In this document: positions 32,637 to 32,758 of the stretch, piece by piece
How positions within the stretch are numbered: the stretch's first letter is position 1
Layout: every line of letters begins with the position of its first letter
From: Pseudomonadota bacterium
GTDB lineage: Bacteria > Pseudomonadota > Gammaproteobacteria > Acidiferrobacterales > Acidiferrobacteraceae
Reading direction: 5' to 3'
NCBI GenBank assembly: GCA_021827145.1
Contig: JAKAXK010000016.1
Coordinates: forward strand, 1-32,758
DNA length: 32,758 nucleotides
Notes under the pieces: generated by a model
Databases searched by the model: none
Told to the model about the DNA's origin: nothing
The model's input: only the letters and a program-made list of their open reading frames with translations
Program-made: the position numbers and the translations under genes

Positions 32637-32758
32637 ATGCGGCGTGAGGAACTTTTCAACAGTATAAGTCACATCGTCGGCGGGGCGCTTGCGTTTGCAG
32701 GAACTGTCGTCTTGATCGTGTTCGCGGCGCTGCGGGCAGACCCTTGGCGGATTGTGAG
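32637..32758 (+). CDS. Hemolysin III/TrhA-family membrane protein, N-terminal part (runs off the window)
   Basis: The last 122 bases encode the start of a hemolysin III (YqfA/TrhA) family protein: EELFNSISHIVGGALAFAG, then TVVLIVFAALRADPWRIV. The NSISH histidine motif with its first membrane helix is the family hallmark; the histidine is a metal-site residue in this superfamily. The start is fixed: a stop codon lies four codons upstream in frame, and AGGGGT lies six bases before the ATG. TrhA proteins affect membrane energetics and lipid fluidity; the exact role here is unknown. The gene continues beyond the window. Confidence 0.8.
   Translation, partial: MRREELFNSISHIVGGALAFAGTVVLIVFAALRADPWRIV

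Overview
The window reads as chromosomal DNA of a GC-rich chemolithoautotrophic gammaproteobacterium. A Qmo/Hdr electron-transfer cluster points to dissimilatory sulfur metabolism. Rubisco-activase-type genes cbbQ and cbbO point to CO2 fixation by the Calvin cycle. A Tat-exported high-potential iron-sulfur protein and an arsenate reductase fit an iron- or sulfur-oxidising acidophile. An Acidiferrobacter-like organism is my best guess; this is inferred from gene content, not from any database search.

Left part (1-11.8 kb). A truncated APC-type permease (minus) is divergent from an AcuC-like histone-deacetylase-fold enzyme. Two small XRE-type regulators are divergent from each other. Next comes a minus-strand operon qmoA-qmoB-hdrC-hdrB (7788 to 2705), whose soluble HdrC/HdrB pair replaces the membrane-fused QmoC. 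Divergent from it are cbbQ and cbbO, separated by a tiny glutaredoxin-like gene on the opposite strand, then a HiPIP gene with its own promoter and an unusual Gly/Met-rich insertion.

Middle part (11.8-19.1 kb). A gene-poor stretch with no intact gene leads to a Phd-type antitoxin and PIN-domain toxin pair with a clear promoter and operator. A small methyltransferase, a thioredoxin-type arsenate reductase and a patatin-like phospholipase follow. The minus-strand gatC-gatA-gatB operon makes the tRNA-dependent amidotransferase; gatA uses a TTG start and gatC a GTG start.

Right part (19.1-30.8 kb). This is a long plus-strand run of envelope and cofactor genes: mreB-mreC-mreD-mrdA-rodA (cell elongation), rlpA, then a D-amino-acid transaminase followed by ybeD-lipB-lipA-ydcF with several 4-bp overlaps. 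A strong stem-loop separates mreB from mreC. A three-gene set of small membrane-associated stress-type proteins (YqjD/ElaB-like, DUF1469-like, DUF3618-like) comes next, preceded by a sequence resembling a sigma-S -10 element.

Right end (30.8-32.76 kb). Base composition becomes visibly more AT-rich. The region holds a polytopic membrane protein I do not recognise, a roughly 500-base stretch without a convincing gene, and the first 40 codons of a hemolysin III/TrhA-family gene whose upstream region carries a perfect 12-bp palindrome over a consensus -35 hexamer.

No rRNA, tRNA, CRISPR array, intact insertion sequence or prophage was seen.
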